Assembly (NCBI GenBank): GCA_937975235.1
Contig: CALJUZ010000201.1
Coordinates: 1 to 9,369, forward strand
Length of the DNA stretch: 9,369 nucleotides
Direction of reading: 5' to 3'
DNA from: CALJUZ01 sp003387805
GTDB taxonomy: Bacteria; Bacillota; Limnochordia; Limnochordales; ZCTH02-B6
A model generated the notes under the pieces. That model was not told the origin of the DNA. It was given only the letters and a program-made list of their open reading frames with translations, and searched no databases. The translations under genes were made by a program, and so were the position numbers. Positions 1-7,165 of the stretch are shown here, one piece after another (within the stretch, counting starts at the first letter, position 1; every line of letters starts with the position of its first letter).

Positions 1-929
1 CGGGCGAGAACCCTGGCTCGGGCGAGAACCCTGGCTCGGGCGAGGACCCAGGCGCGGGCGAGGACCCGAATCCGGGCACCGACCCCGACCCGGGGACCGA
101 CCCCGATCCGGATCCGGGTTCTGACCCGGATCCCGGTTCCGACCCGGAGCCGCCGGTGACGCGCGAAGTGCGCACCCTGCGCCCGGGCACCGCCGACGCC
201 ACCGACGTCTACATCATCCGCTCGGCGATGCCGGGCCCGACGGTCATGATCGTGGGCGGCGTCCACGGCGACGAGACGTCGGGCTGGCTGGCCGGCCGGG
301 AAATCAAAGACTGGGAAATCGACGCCGGCACGCTGGTCGTGCTGCCTGAAGCGCACAAACAGGCCGTCGCCCGGCAGCGGCGCACGTCGGCCGCGGGCGT
401 GGACCTGAACCGCCAGTTTCCGCTGGGGCGCCGGCCCACCAATCCGCTGGCCCGGGAGATTTGGGACGTCGTGCTGGAGTTTCAGCCCGACGCGCTGCTG
501 GACATGCACGAAGGCTGGGGCATTTTCGGCATTCACGACTCGGTGGGCCAGACGCTCATCACCTATCCCGCCGGCGACGCCCAGTCCTTCGCCCAGCACG
601 CCACGTCGTATTTGAACACGCACCACGTCAACAACCAGCGGACGTACAGCTTCCGCGTCGTCGGCCCGCCCATCGAGGGCTCGCTGGCCCGCAAGGCCGG
701 CCAGGACCTGGGCATTCCGGCCTTCATCGCCGAGTCGACGGTATACCAGACGAAGCCGGAAACCCGCATCCGCTGGCAAAAGGCGTTCGCCGAGGAGCTC
801 TTGCGCTGGTACGGGCTGCTGACAAGGCCTGAGCGCTACGTTCCGCCGGAGTACCGGATCCAGGCGCAGGCGCCCGGGGAGGGCACGCCGGACATGGCCG
901 CCGGGCCAAATGCGGACGCCGCGGCGTGA
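1..929 (+). CDS. Zinc-dependent M14 / succinylglutamate desuccinylase-aspartoacylase-like hydrolase, 5' truncated
   Basis: The reading frame is open from the left edge (first full codon at 3) to a TGA at 927-929, so the true start lies outside the window; 308 residues are visible. A GTG at 156 is in frame, but I see no ribosome binding site before it and the coding repeat continues upstream, so it is probably not the start. The catalytic domain follows a Gly/Asp/Pro repeat linker. Numbering from the codon at 156, it shows VGGVHGDE (zinc ligands His37, Glu40), DLNRQFP (Asn85-Arg86 for substrate carboxylate), LLDMHEG (zinc ligand His118) and AFIAEST (probable catalytic Glu193). This is the M14 carboxypeptidase/AstE-AspA pattern. 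The extended linker suggests a modular, perhaps exported protein with another domain upstream (inference). It could cleave a terminal amino acid from a peptide or an N-acyl group; the substrate is unknown. It converges on the MFS gene with only nine bases between the stops. Confidence 0.8.
   Translation, partial: GENPGSGENPGSGEDPGAGEDPNPGTDPDPGTDPDPDPGSDPDPGSDPEPPVTREVRTLRPGTADATDVYIIRSAMPGPTVMIVGGVHGDETSGWLAGREIKDWEIDAGTLVVLPEAHKQAVARQRRTSAAGVDLNRQFPLGRRPTNPLAREIWDVVLEFQPDALLDMHEGWGIFGIHDSVGQTLITYPAGDAQSFAQHATSYLNTHHVNNQRTYSFRVVGPPIEGSLARKAGQDLGIPAFIAESTVYQTKPETRIRWQKAFAEELLRWYGLLTRPERYVPPEYRIQAQAPGEGTPDMAAGPNADAAA
3..110 (+). repeat. Six 18-nt tandem repeats encoding a hexapeptide linker
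   Basis: In-frame 18-nt units begin at 3, 21, 39, 57, 75 and 93. They encode GENPGS, GENPGS, GEDPGA, GEDPNP, GTDPDP and GTDPDP, and the tract then decays into a DPGSDPDPGSDPEP-like tail up to about 155. The first two units are identical at nucleotide level, which points to recent duplication. The composition (Gly, Pro, Asp, Glu) is that of a flexible acidic interdomain linker. The array touches the left edge and may be longer. Confidence 0.9.
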
Positions 930-938
930 TCGGCTGCG

Positions 939-2435
939 TCACGGCCCCTGCGGCTCCTGGTCCCGTACGTCCACCAAGTCCTGACGGGGCAGCAGGAAGG
1001 CCACGATGAACGACACGCAGGCCGTCAGCAGCACCACGAGGAACACGGCGTGGAGGCCGTCGGCCAGCGCGTGGCGGAGCTGCTCCAGCACGGCGGGCGC
1101 CATCTGCTCCCGGGCGGCCGGGTCCAAAAGCGGGCTGACCATGTCCAGGCCCGTGCCGCCGTTGATGATGCCGTCCGCCGCGGGGCCGCCCGTACCCTCC
1201 AGCGTCAAGCCGCTCAGCCGGGCGTGGAGCCGCTGGTTCAGAATTCCGCCCAGCAGGGCCACCCACAGCGTGCTGCCCAAAATGCGGGAGAACATGTGGG
1301 AGCTGGTGGCCACGCCCCGCCTATTCCACGGCACCTGCGACTGCACCGTGACGATGTACGTGGTCTGGGTGAAGCCCAGTCCCATGCCCATGACGAAGCT
1401 GGCCGCACCCAGCTGCCAGACGGGCGAGCGGACGCCCGCCGTGGCCAGCAGCACGCCGCTGGCCATCAAGAACCCGGCGCCCATGACGGCCGTGCGGCGG
1501 TGGCCCAGGGCGTTCCACGCCCTTCCGGTAAGCACGCTGGCCAGCGGCCAGCCCAGGGAAACGACCGTCAGCATGGCGCCCGCCACGATGGCCGACGCGC
1601 CCAGCACGCCCTGGGCGAACGTGGGGATGAACGAAGACAGGGCGTAAATGAGTCCGCCGCCCAGCATGCCGCCCAAATTGGCCAGCACGATGGTGCGGTC
1701 CCGCAATAAGTCCAGCGGCAGCAGCGGCTCCGGCGCCCGCTTTTCCTGAAGGACAAAGAGGACGAAGCCCGACACCGCGATGGACGCCAAAGCCAGCGTG
1801 GGCGCCGACAGCCACGGCCACGACGTGCCGCTTTGCACCAGTATCATCATGAGCGCGCCCACGGCCACCACCAGGACAGCGGAGCCGATGTAGTCAATTT
1901 GCGGCTGCGAGCGGGTGACCTTTTCCCGGAAGTACACGGCCAAAATGGCGGCCGAGGCGATGCCGAAGGGAATGTTGACGAAAAACACCCAGTGCCACGA
2001 CAGCTGCTCGACGATGAAACCGCCCAGGGCGGGACCGACCACCGACGCGACGGCCCAGACGCTGCTGAGGGCGCCCTGCACCCGCGGGCGTTCCCGCAGC
2101 GTGTACAGGTCGCTGACCATGGTGGTGGCCATGGGCATGACCGCGCCGCCGCCCAGCCCCTGCAGCCCCCGAAAGGCGATGAGCTGCACCATCGACTGCG
2201 ACAGCCCGCAAAGGGCCGTGCCCGACAGAAACAGCCCGATGCCGAACATGAACACCGGCTTGCGGCCGAAAATGTCCGCCAGTTTCCCGTAAATCGGGAT
2301 GGACACCGCCTCGGCCAGCAGGTAGATGGAAAACACCCAGCTGTACAGCGAAAAGCCGCCCAAAGACGACACGATGGACGGCATGGCCGTGGCCACGATG
2401 GTGCCCTCCACCGCGGCCAGGAACATGGCCAGCAT
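939..2435 (-). CDS. DHA2-family (EmrB/QacA-type, 14-TM) MFS drug exporter
   Basis: This is a polytopic membrane protein, 498 residues when read from the only ATG. It carries MFS motif A (GKLADIFGRKP, residues 50-60), the antiporter motif C (GPALGG, 134-139) and the DHA2 first-helix signature ending EGTIVATAMPSI, with Glu in place of the more common Asp. Its length fits the 14-helix DHA2 family of proton-coupled multidrug exporters in the inner membrane. The ATG at 2435 lies inside transmembrane helix 1 and has no ribosome binding site. The frame continues upstream with residues of exactly the expected N-terminus (RHRNRPVITLAL before the Met), so translation probably begins near 2489 on a non-standard codon (see separate entry); that would give 516 residues. 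The gene is divergent from the amidohydrolase and convergent with the M14-like gene. Family assignment is firm; the exported compound is unknown. Confidence 0.93.
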   Translation of the reverse strand: MLAMFLAAVEGTIVATAMPSIVSSLGGFSLYSWVFSIYLLAEAVSIPIYGKLADIFGRKPVFMFGIGLFLSGTALCGLSQSMVQLIAFRGLQGLGGGAVMPMATTMVSDLYTLRERPRVQGALSSVWAVASVVGPALGGFIVEQLSWHWVFFVNIPFGIASAAILAVYFREKVTRSQPQIDYIGSAVLVVAVGALMMILVQSGTSWPWLSAPTLALASIAVSGFVLFVLQEKRAPEPLLPLDLLRDRTIVLANLGGMLGGGLIYALSSFIPTFAQGVLGASAIVAGAMLTVVSLGWPLASVLTGRAWNALGHRRTAVMGAGFLMASGVLLATAGVRSPVWQLGAASFVMGMGLGFTQTTYIVTVQSQVPWNRRGVATSSHMFSRILGSTLWVALLGGILNQRLHARLSGLTLEGTGGPAADGIINGGTGLDMVSPLLDPAAREQMAPAVLEQLRHALADGLHAVFLVVLLTACVSFIVAFLLPRQDLVDVRDQEPQGP

Positions 2436-2486
2436 CAGCGCCAGCGTGATGACAGGTCGGTTTCGGTGGCGAACTTCGGCGGTATC

Positions 2487-2503
2487 GATGACGGCGACCC
2501 CTT
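2487..2503 (-). promoter_or_regulatory. Candidate true start of the exporter: ATC codon with Shine-Dalgarno
   Basis: On the minus strand AAGGGG (plus 2498-2503) lies eight bases before an in-frame ATC (plus 2487-2489). Starting there gives MDTAEVRHRNRPVITLAL, then the first helix. Between the in-frame stop (plus 2601-2603) and the internal ATG at 2433-2435 there is no in-frame ATG, GTG or TTG. ATC is a rare initiator, so a sequencing error or a substitution from ATG is also possible. Confidence 0.4.
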
Positions 2504-2579
2504 CGACGGATGATGAACCCGGCCGGCCGGGGACCCGCCCGCCGGCGGGACGGCCGCGCCTCGGTGAACCGGCGTCCCC

Positions 2580-2648
2580 ATCGGCCCGGTGGCGCCGGTC
2601 TTATCGGCCCAATGCCGGCGCTCGTATCGGCCCAGCGCCATTCGCTCG
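2580..2648. repeat. Three tandem 23-bp direct repeats headed by ATCGGCCC
   Basis: Units start at 2580, 2603 and 2626, exactly 23 bp apart. Each begins ATCGGCCC and contains a GC-rich core (GGCGCCGG, GCCGGCGC, GCGCC) before a T/CG-rich end. The first two units are the more similar pair. The spacing is close to two helical turns, and they sit between two divergent genes, as expected for a multi-site operator. Function is inferred from position only. Confidence 0.6.
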
Positions 2649-2763
2649 GCCCCGGCGGCCCGGAGCGCCGCCGTGCGGCCTCTGGCATGCGATGCACACT
2701 TTCGCCCGAACGATGGAGCGATCCTGCCCGAAGACGTGCCTGTGGAAGAATGTGGAATCGGCG

Positions 2764-2785
2764 AGCGGAAGCCAAACCGCTTTTT
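2764..2785 (+). terminator. Weak terminator- or attenuator-like hairpin
   Basis: AGCGG (2764-2768) pairs with CCGCT (2777-2781) across an 8-nt AAGCCAAA loop and runs into five Ts (2781-2785). The stem is only five pairs. It lies in the leader of the amidohydrolase, so it could be an attenuator for a transcript starting upstream, or chance. Confidence 0.25.
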
Positions 2786-2855
2786 CCTCTCACCGGCGAG
2801 AAGACGGCGGCCGCCGTGCCGGTGCTCGGGCAGGTAACGCCGCGGCTTCACCTAA

Positions 2856-2867
2856 TTGTTGGAACAA
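2856..2867. promoter_or_regulatory. Operator-like palindrome before the amidohydrolase
   Basis: TTGTT-GG-AACAA is an inverted repeat with perfect 5-bp arms, about ten bases upstream of the ribosome binding site. A two-base centre is too tight for an RNA hairpin, which favours a DNA-binding site for a dimeric regulator. Its A/T content stands out in this GC-rich DNA. Confidence 0.35.
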
Positions 2868-2876
2868 GGCTTGGTC

Positions 2877-2884
2877 AGGGAGGG
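2877..2884 (+). promoter_or_regulatory. Ribosome binding site that sets the amidohydrolase start
   Basis: AGGGAGGG ends six bases before the GTG at 2891. This selects that GTG over in-frame upstream codons, which have no family-like sequence after them. Confidence 0.85.
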
Positions 2885-2890
2885 AACACC

Positions 2891-4564
2891 GTGCTGATCG
2901 TGCGGGGCGATTTCGTTTGGACCGGAGAGCGGCTCATTCCCGACGGCGCCGTCGTGTGTGAGGACGGCCGCATCGTGGCCGTCGACCCGTGGTCGTCGGT
3001 GAGGGAGCGGTTCGTTGGTGGCTCGGGTGAAGATCGGCCGCGCGGGACGGGCGCCCGCGGCCCGGACGCCGGAGGCGCCGCAGCGTCCCAGGCACCGCCC
3101 GAAGCCCAGGCACCGCCCGCAGCCCAGGCTCCGCCCGAAACCCAGGCGCCGCCCCCACCGCCGGAACCGCGCACGCCGCCGGAACCGCGGACGCCGCGCA
3201 TCGTCGGCGGCCCCGGCGCCGTGGTGCTGCCCGGCCTCATCAACGCCCACCACCACGGCAACGGCATCACGTCCTTCGCCCGGGGCGTGCAGGACGACAA
3301 CTTAGAACCGTGGCTGGCGGCCCTGGGCGCCGCGCCCGCCGTCGACCCGTATCTGGACACGCTTTGGGCGGCCATGGACACGTTGGAGGCCGGGTACACG
3401 ACGATGGTGCTGTTTCAAAGCACGGCGGACCGCACGGGCGACCCCGAAGCGGCCTACGCGGAAGCCACGGCCCGCATCAACGCCTGCCGCGACGCGGGCC
3501 TGCGGGTGGCCTTCGGCCTGGACGTGACGCAGCAAAACTTCGGCGTGTACGAGACGGCCGCCCGTCCCGCCTCGGGATCCCCGGCCGCCGGGGGCAGGCG
3601 TCCGTCCGGCCCGAACACCGCCGGTCCGCCCCGGGGCCTGTCCACCGCCGACTACATCGCCCTGCTGGAGCGGCTGCGCGCCGAGTACGCGCACGATGAA
3701 GGCGTGGCCGTCTTCGCCGCGCCGTCGGGCCCCGAATGGGTCACCGACGAAACGTGGGAGGCGGTGGGCGCGTGGACGAAGCAGCACGGCGTGCCGCTCC
3801 ACACCCACTGTCTGGAGTCGCCGCTGCAGGCCGAGTACGCCCGGCGCATGCACGGCGGCCGGGCCGTGCGGCACCTCGACAAGCTCGGGGCGTTGCACGA
3901 TCGGACGGCCTTGGTTCACGGCGTGTACCTGACCGCCGACGACTTCCGCCTCATGGCCCAACGCGGCGCGCTCCTCATCACGAACCCGGGCTCCAACCTG
4001 CGCCTGCGCTGCGGCGTCAGCCCGGTGCTGACGGCGCTGGACCACGGCGTGACCGTCGCGCTGGGCACCGACGGCTGCACGCTGGGCGACCGCGACGACG
4101 CGTTGGCCGAGATGCGGCTGCTCTTCTACCTGCAGAGGGAAGCGGGCATTGGCACCCGGGCGCTGACGTGGGAGCAGGCGCTGCGGGCCGCCACCACCAG
4201 CGCGGCCGCCGCCACGCCCTGGCGCGGCGAGCTGGGCGTGATCAGGCCGGGCGCACGGGCCGATCTGACGGTGCTGCGCCGGGACGAGGCCGCCGGGCCG
4301 TGGGTCCACCCGGGTTTGCACCCCTTGCACGTACTGCTGCACCGGGCCGCCCGGCAGCACCTGGCGGCGTCCGTCGTCGGCGGGCGGGTCGTGTGGGAGC
4401 GGGACAGCGGTTTCGCCGCCGTCAGCAAAGCCGACGCGGCGGCGCGCCTCGCAGCGTATTTCGATGAACAGGGTCTTGGCGGCGGGGCGGATCTGCCCGC
4501 GGCGGACACCACGCCGATGGACGCGGCCGCGGCGCGCGTGCGCGACTACTACAGAACTTGGTAG
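2891..4564 (+). CDS. Metal-dependent amidohydrolase (AtzA/TrzN/cytosine deaminase-like) with Pro-rich repeat insertion
   Basis: The protein is 557 residues from the GTG behind AGGGAGGG. The fold is the composite-domain amidohydrolase superfamily: an N-terminal beta-sandwich segment (1-35), PGLINAHHHGN with the HxH metal pair His120/His122, HTHCLES (His306, Glu309), ALVHG (His343), the NPGSNLRLRCG loop (365-375) and LGTDG with Asp394, then the C-terminal GxIRPGARADLTVL strand return. This pattern fits mononuclear-metal hydrolases that deaminate or dechlorinate N-heterocycles such as cytosine, guanine or triazines; the substrate cannot be read. It is longer than the usual 430-480 residues because of two low-complexity inserts. 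One is residues about 44-103, including (QAPPxx)4 (PEPRTP)2, placed before the PGLIN strand. The second is residues about 224-249, Ala/Gly/Pro/Arg-rich. Both leave all metal ligands intact. It is divergent from the exporter and convergent with the TetR gene. Confidence 0.9.
   Translation: MLIVRGDFVWTGERLIPDGAVVCEDGRIVAVDPWSSVRERFVGGSGEDRPRGTGARGPDAGGAAASQAPPEAQAPPAAQAPPETQAPPPPPEPRTPPEPRTPRIVGGPGAVVLPGLINAHHHGNGITSFARGVQDDNLEPWLAALGAAPAVDPYLDTLWAAMDTLEAGYTTMVLFQSTADRTGDPEAAYAEATARINACRDAGLRVAFGLDVTQQNFGVYETAARPASGSPAAGGRRPSGPNTAGPPRGLSTADYIALLERLRAEYAHDEGVAVFAAPSGPEWVTDETWEAVGAWTKQHGVPLHTHCLESPLQAEYARRMHGGRAVRHLDKLGALHDRTALVHGVYLTADDFRLMAQRGALLITNPGSNLRLRCGVSPVLTALDHGVTVALGTDGCTLGDRDDALAEMRLLFYLQREAGIGTRALTWEQALRAATTSAAAATPWRGELGVIRPGARADLTVLRRDEAAGPWVHPGLHPLHVLLHRAARQHLAASVVGGRVVWERDSGFAAVSKADAAARLAAYFDEQGLGGGADLPAADTTPMDAAAARVRDYYRTW
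3089..3196 (+). repeat. 18-nt tandem repeats inside the amidohydrolase
   Basis: There are four 18-nt units at 3089, 3107, 3125 and 3143 (QAPPEA, QAPPAA, QAPPET, QAPPPP). Two more 18-nt units of a different sequence follow at 3161 and 3179 (PEPRTP twice, differing at one base). All are in frame. They lie between the N-terminal beta strands and the first metal-binding motif of the enzyme. The period matches the repeat at 3-110, although the sequences differ. Confidence 0.9.
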
Positions 4565-4593
4565 CGCCGACGCCGGCGCCGGGGCGGGCCGCT

Positions 4594-5241
4594 CTATTCA
4601 GGCGGGTCTTCGGCCGATGAGGACGCATGGCCGGGCGCCCTCTTCGGCGGGGCCTGCGGGGCCGGCGGGGCCACGGCCGGCTCAAAGGCCAGCTGGTGCG
4701 TGGGCTTCATAATCAAATCCGCATAAATCTGCCCCATGCGCTCGGGCGAATACGGCATGTCGTTTTGGAGCCACCACGAAATCAGCCCGAGGAACGAGTA
4801 AATGATGTGGTTTACGGCCACATCGAAGGGAACCGGTGCGTCGGAGCGGGGTTTGGCGATGCGGGTGATGCCGGCCGTCGCGACTTCGTACACCCGGTCC
4901 AGCAAGTCGCTGGAGCCCCGGCTGGCCATGAGCAGCAAATACAGCTCGCTGTGCTTTTGCGCGTGTTCGAAAATGATGCGGCCCGACGCCGCCGGGTCGG
5001 TCTCCGCGGCCTGCTGGACCACCAGGTCGACCACTTCCTCGAGGAACTTTTCCAGGACGTCTACGAGCAGCGCCTCTTTGGCGGTGTAGTGGCGGAAAAA
5101 CGTGGCGTAGCCGACGCCGGCCCGTTCGGTGATGTCGCGGATGGTGACGGCCTGGTAGCCCTTTTCCAGCGACAGGGAAATGAGCGCCTCCGTCAGCAGC
5201 CTGCGGGTGCGCGTGATGCGGCGATCTTCCTTCGGTTCCAA
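4594..5241 (-). CDS. TetR/AcrR-family transcriptional repressor
   Basis: The protein is 215 residues. The TTG start (plus 5239-5241) is chosen because GGAGGG (plus 5248-5253) ends six bases before it. An in-frame ATG at 5271 overlaps the predicted -10 box and is therefore unlikely. The N-terminal TetR DNA-binding domain is clear: TRRLLTEALISL, then VTIRDITERAGVGYATFFRHY (helix-turn-helix, residues about 32-52). The C-terminal ligand/dimerisation half has LGLISWWLQ and the MGQIYADLIM helix, as in TetR_C_7/DhaS-like regulators. After about residue 187 there is a disordered Pro/Ala tail (APPAPQAPPKRAPG), unusual for the family and similar in style to the amidohydrolase insert. It is convergent with the amidohydrolase and co-directional with the GGT-like gene 115 bp upstream. 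Probable targets are its own promoter and a neighbour; the ligand is unknown. Confidence 0.9.
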   Translation of the reverse strand: MEPKEDRRITRTRRLLTEALISLSLEKGYQAVTIRDITERAGVGYATFFRHYTAKEALLVDVLEKFLEEVVDLVVQQAAETDPAASGRIIFEHAQKHSELYLLLMASRGSSDLLDRVYEVATAGITRIAKPRSDAPVPFDVAVNHIIYSFLGLISWWLQNDMPYSPERMGQIYADLIMKPTHQLAFEPAVAPPAPQAPPKRAPGHASSSAEDPPE

Positions 5242-5269
5242 CGCGGTCCCTCCACGCGGTCTCCCGTTC

Positions 5270-5297
5270 ATGTTACACCGCCGGGGGCGGCTGTCAA
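5270..5297 (-). promoter_or_regulatory. Sigma-A-type promoter of the TetR gene with palindrome in the spacer
   Basis: On the minus strand a perfect TTGACA (plus 5292-5297) is followed after 16 bases by TAACAT (plus 5270-5275, four of six matches to TATAAT). The spacer contains the palindrome CCGCC-GGG-GGCGG (plus 5278-5290), where an autorepressor would block RNA polymerase. Transcription would start near 5263, just ahead of the ribosome binding site. Confidence 0.55.
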
Positions 5298-5338
5298 CCG
5301 GCGCGGGCCAGCGGCCCGCCACGGCCGTCAACCGGCGC
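5293..5338. repeat. Pair of 12-bp direct repeats flanking a hairpin upstream of TetR
   Basis: GTCAACCGGCGC occurs at 5293-5304 and again at 5327-5338, 34 bp apart. The first copy overlaps the TTGACA box. The pair could be regulator half-sites or a small local duplication. Confidence 0.5.
5303..5319 (-). terminator. GC hairpin between the GGT-like and TetR genes
   Basis: GCGGGCC and GGCCCGC form a 7-bp stem with a 3-nt loop, about 40 bases past the GGT-like stop on that strand. There is no U-tract, so it may be a weak or Rho-assisted terminator or simply a structural element upstream of the TetR promoter. Confidence 0.3.
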
Positions 5339-5356
5339 CGCCGCCGCGCGGCCCGC

Positions 5357-6973
5357 CTACCACGCGGCCACGACGCCGTCTTTGCGCGGCTCGGTACCGC
5401 CGATGAGCACGCCCGTTTCGGGATCCCGCCAGATCATCTGCCCGCCGCCGAAGCCGCCCCACTCGGCGCTGACATGGATACGGTGCCCGAGCCGGGCCAG
5501 CTGCCGGATGACGTCGGGGTGCATCGTGGATTCCACATGCACCGACCCGTCGGGCGCCAGGCGCACCCTGGGCGCGTCAAACACCGACTGCGGGTTGAGG
5601 CGGTGGTCGACGACGCCCAGCACCGTGTGGACGTGCCCTTGCGGCTGCATGTCGCCGCCCATGACGCCGAATGCGGCCAGGGGCACGCCGTCTTTGGTGA
5701 TGAAGCCCGGGATGATGGTGTGGTAGGGGCGCTTCCCGGGCGCGACCCGGTTCGGATGGCCCTCTTCCAGCGTGAAGCCGTGGCCTCGGTTCTGCAGCGC
5801 GATGCCGGTGCCCGGCACGACGATGCCCGAGCCGAAACCCATGTAGTTGGACTGGATGAAGGACACCATGCGGCCTTCCGCGTCGGCGGCGCACAAGTAG
5901 ACGGTGCCGCCGCGGTCGGGCAGCCCGGGCGCCACGTCCGTCAGCGCCTGCGCGGGCGAAATGAGGCGTCGCCGGCGGGCGGCGTATTCTTTCGAAAGCA
6001 GCTGGTCCACCGGCACGGCGGCGTGCTCGGGGTCCGCGACGAAGCGGCGGGCGTCGGCGAAGGCCAGCCGGAGCGCTTCGATGATGAGGTGCAGCCGGGC
6101 CGCGGACATGTGAGGCAGCTCGGCCACGGGCGTTTCCTCCAAAATGTTCAGCGCCGTCAGCGCGACGATGCCCTGGCCGTTGGGCGGGATTTCCCACACC
6201 TCGAAGCCCCGGTACGTGGTGCGAATGGGCTCCACCCACTGCGGCCGGTGCGCGGCCAGGTCTTCTTTCGTCAAAAGGCCGCCGGTGCGCCGGGCATGCT
6301 CGGCTATCCTGTCGGCCAGTTCGCCCCGGTAAAACGCTTCGCCGTCGGATTCGCCGATGAGCCGCAGCGTGCGGGCCTGGTCCGGGCACGAAAACACCTG
6401 GCCCGGCTCGGGGGCCCGGCCGCCGGGCAAAAACGCATCCGCAAAGTCTTTGAACTCCGGGCGGCCGCCGAAGCGCTGCTCCGCCCGGCGCCAGTAGCCG
6501 GCGATGACAGGCGGCACCGGATGGCCCTCTTCGGCGCAGCGGGCCGCGGGCTCCAGCAGGCGGTGCAGCGGCATGGTGCCGAAGCGGCGCGCCAGCTCGG
6601 CCCAGCCCGACACCGCGCCGGGCACGGTCACCGGCAGCCAGCCGTCGGCGGGGACCTCGGTCAGGCCCCGGTGCTCGAAGACGTCGGGCGTGAGCACCGC
6701 CGGGGCGCGGCCCGAGGCGTTCAGGCCGTGGAGCCGGCGCCCGTCCCATACCAGGGCGAACGCGTCGCCGCCGATGCCGTTGGACGTGGGCTCCAGCACC
6801 GTCAGCGCGGCCGCGGCGGCCACCGCCGCGTCGGCCGCGTTGCCGCCTTCCTGCAAAATGCGCAGGCCGATCTGCGCGGCCAGCGGGTGGCTGGTGGCCA
6901 CCATGCCGCGCCGGCCCATGACGGGCGTGCGAAACGTGGCGTACGGGTGGTTGAAGTCGAAGGGCAGGAGCAC
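5357..6973 (-). CDS. Gamma-glutamyltransferase-family (YwrD-like) N-terminal nucleophile hydrolase
   Basis: The protein is 538 residues from a GTG (plus 6971-6973) placed eight bases after GGAGGG (plus 6982-6987). It has the whole gamma-glutamyltranspeptidase fold: HPLAAQIGLRILQEGGNAADAA near the N-terminus, EPTSNGIGGDAF (61-72), and the autoprocessing site DRGGTVYL, in which Thr357 would become the N-terminal nucleophile of the small subunit. It continues with SFIQSNYMGFGSG (371-383), LQNRG (393-397), MGGDMQPQGH (438-447) and a GGGQ near the end. These features and the lack of a signal peptide match the cytoplasmic YwrD-like branch rather than the secreted glutathione GGT with TTHYS. Likely activity is hydrolysis of gamma-glutamyl or related acyl-amide bonds; the natural substrate is uncertain. 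It is divergent from the dehydrogenase and upstream of the TetR gene on the same strand. Confidence 0.92.
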   Translation of the reverse strand: MLLPFDFNHPYATFRTPVMGRRGMVATSHPLAAQIGLRILQEGGNAADAAVAAAAALTVLEPTSNGIGGDAFALVWDGRRLHGLNASGRAPAVLTPDVFEHRGLTEVPADGWLPVTVPGAVSGWAELARRFGTMPLHRLLEPAARCAEEGHPVPPVIAGYWRRAEQRFGGRPEFKDFADAFLPGGRAPEPGQVFSCPDQARTLRLIGESDGEAFYRGELADRIAEHARRTGGLLTKEDLAAHRPQWVEPIRTTYRGFEVWEIPPNGQGIVALTALNILEETPVAELPHMSAARLHLIIEALRLAFADARRFVADPEHAAVPVDQLLSKEYAARRRRLISPAQALTDVAPGLPDRGGTVYLCAADAEGRMVSFIQSNYMGFGSGIVVPGTGIALQNRGHGFTLEEGHPNRVAPGKRPYHTIIPGFITKDGVPLAAFGVMGGDMQPQGHVHTVLGVVDHRLNPQSVFDAPRVRLAPDGSVHVESTMHPDVIRQLARLGHRIHVSAEWGGFGGGQMIWRDPETGVLIGGTEPRKDGVVAAW

Positions 6974-7044
6974 GGGCGCATCCCTCCAGCCGGCGTCGGC
7001 GGGTTCCGGTCGCAGGTCCGGGCCGGGAACCAGACGCCGCTTTC

Positions 7045-7112
7045 CTGGCGGCCGCTCTCACGGCGGGCGTTGTCCCGGCTGGCGGCTCTTGCGGCGGGCG
7101 TTGTCGCCGCGG
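7045..7112. repeat. Imperfect 34-bp tandem duplication in the GGT/dehydrogenase divergent region
   Basis: Two units (7045-7078 and 7079-7112) each open with CTGGCGGC and share CGGCGGGCGTTGTC exactly (7061-7074 and 7092-7105). A degraded third copy may follow from 7113. They occupy the 261-bp gap that must hold the promoters of both genes; I could not pick out -35/-10 boxes there with confidence. Confidence 0.55.
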
Positions 7113-7165
7113 CTGCTTCTGCGGCGGCCCGCCCGCCGGCCGGCCCGCTCGGCGGCTCGATCAAC

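Larger units (their letters stand above)
2490..2890. other. Divergent intergenic control region between exporter and amidohydrolase
   Basis: About 400 bp with no convincing gene. It holds three 23-bp tandem repeats (2580-2648), a weak terminator-like hairpin (2764-2785), a perfect palindrome (2856-2867) and the amidohydrolase ribosome binding site (2877-2884). The amidohydrolase frame stays open back through this region, but the composition is Arg/Pro-rich and shows no homology that I recognise. I see no clear -35/-10 pair on either strand. Confidence 0.6.

Noticed and set aside
2510..2890. Upstream in-frame extension of the amidohydrolase
   Set aside because: The extension is Arg/Pro-rich without family similarity, and AGGGAGGG six bases before the GTG at 2891 sets the start.
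4573..4582. CCGGCGCCGG palindrome between the convergent amidohydrolase and TetR stops as a terminator
   Set aside because: It has no loop and no T-tract on either strand, and such palindromes are common in DNA of this composition.
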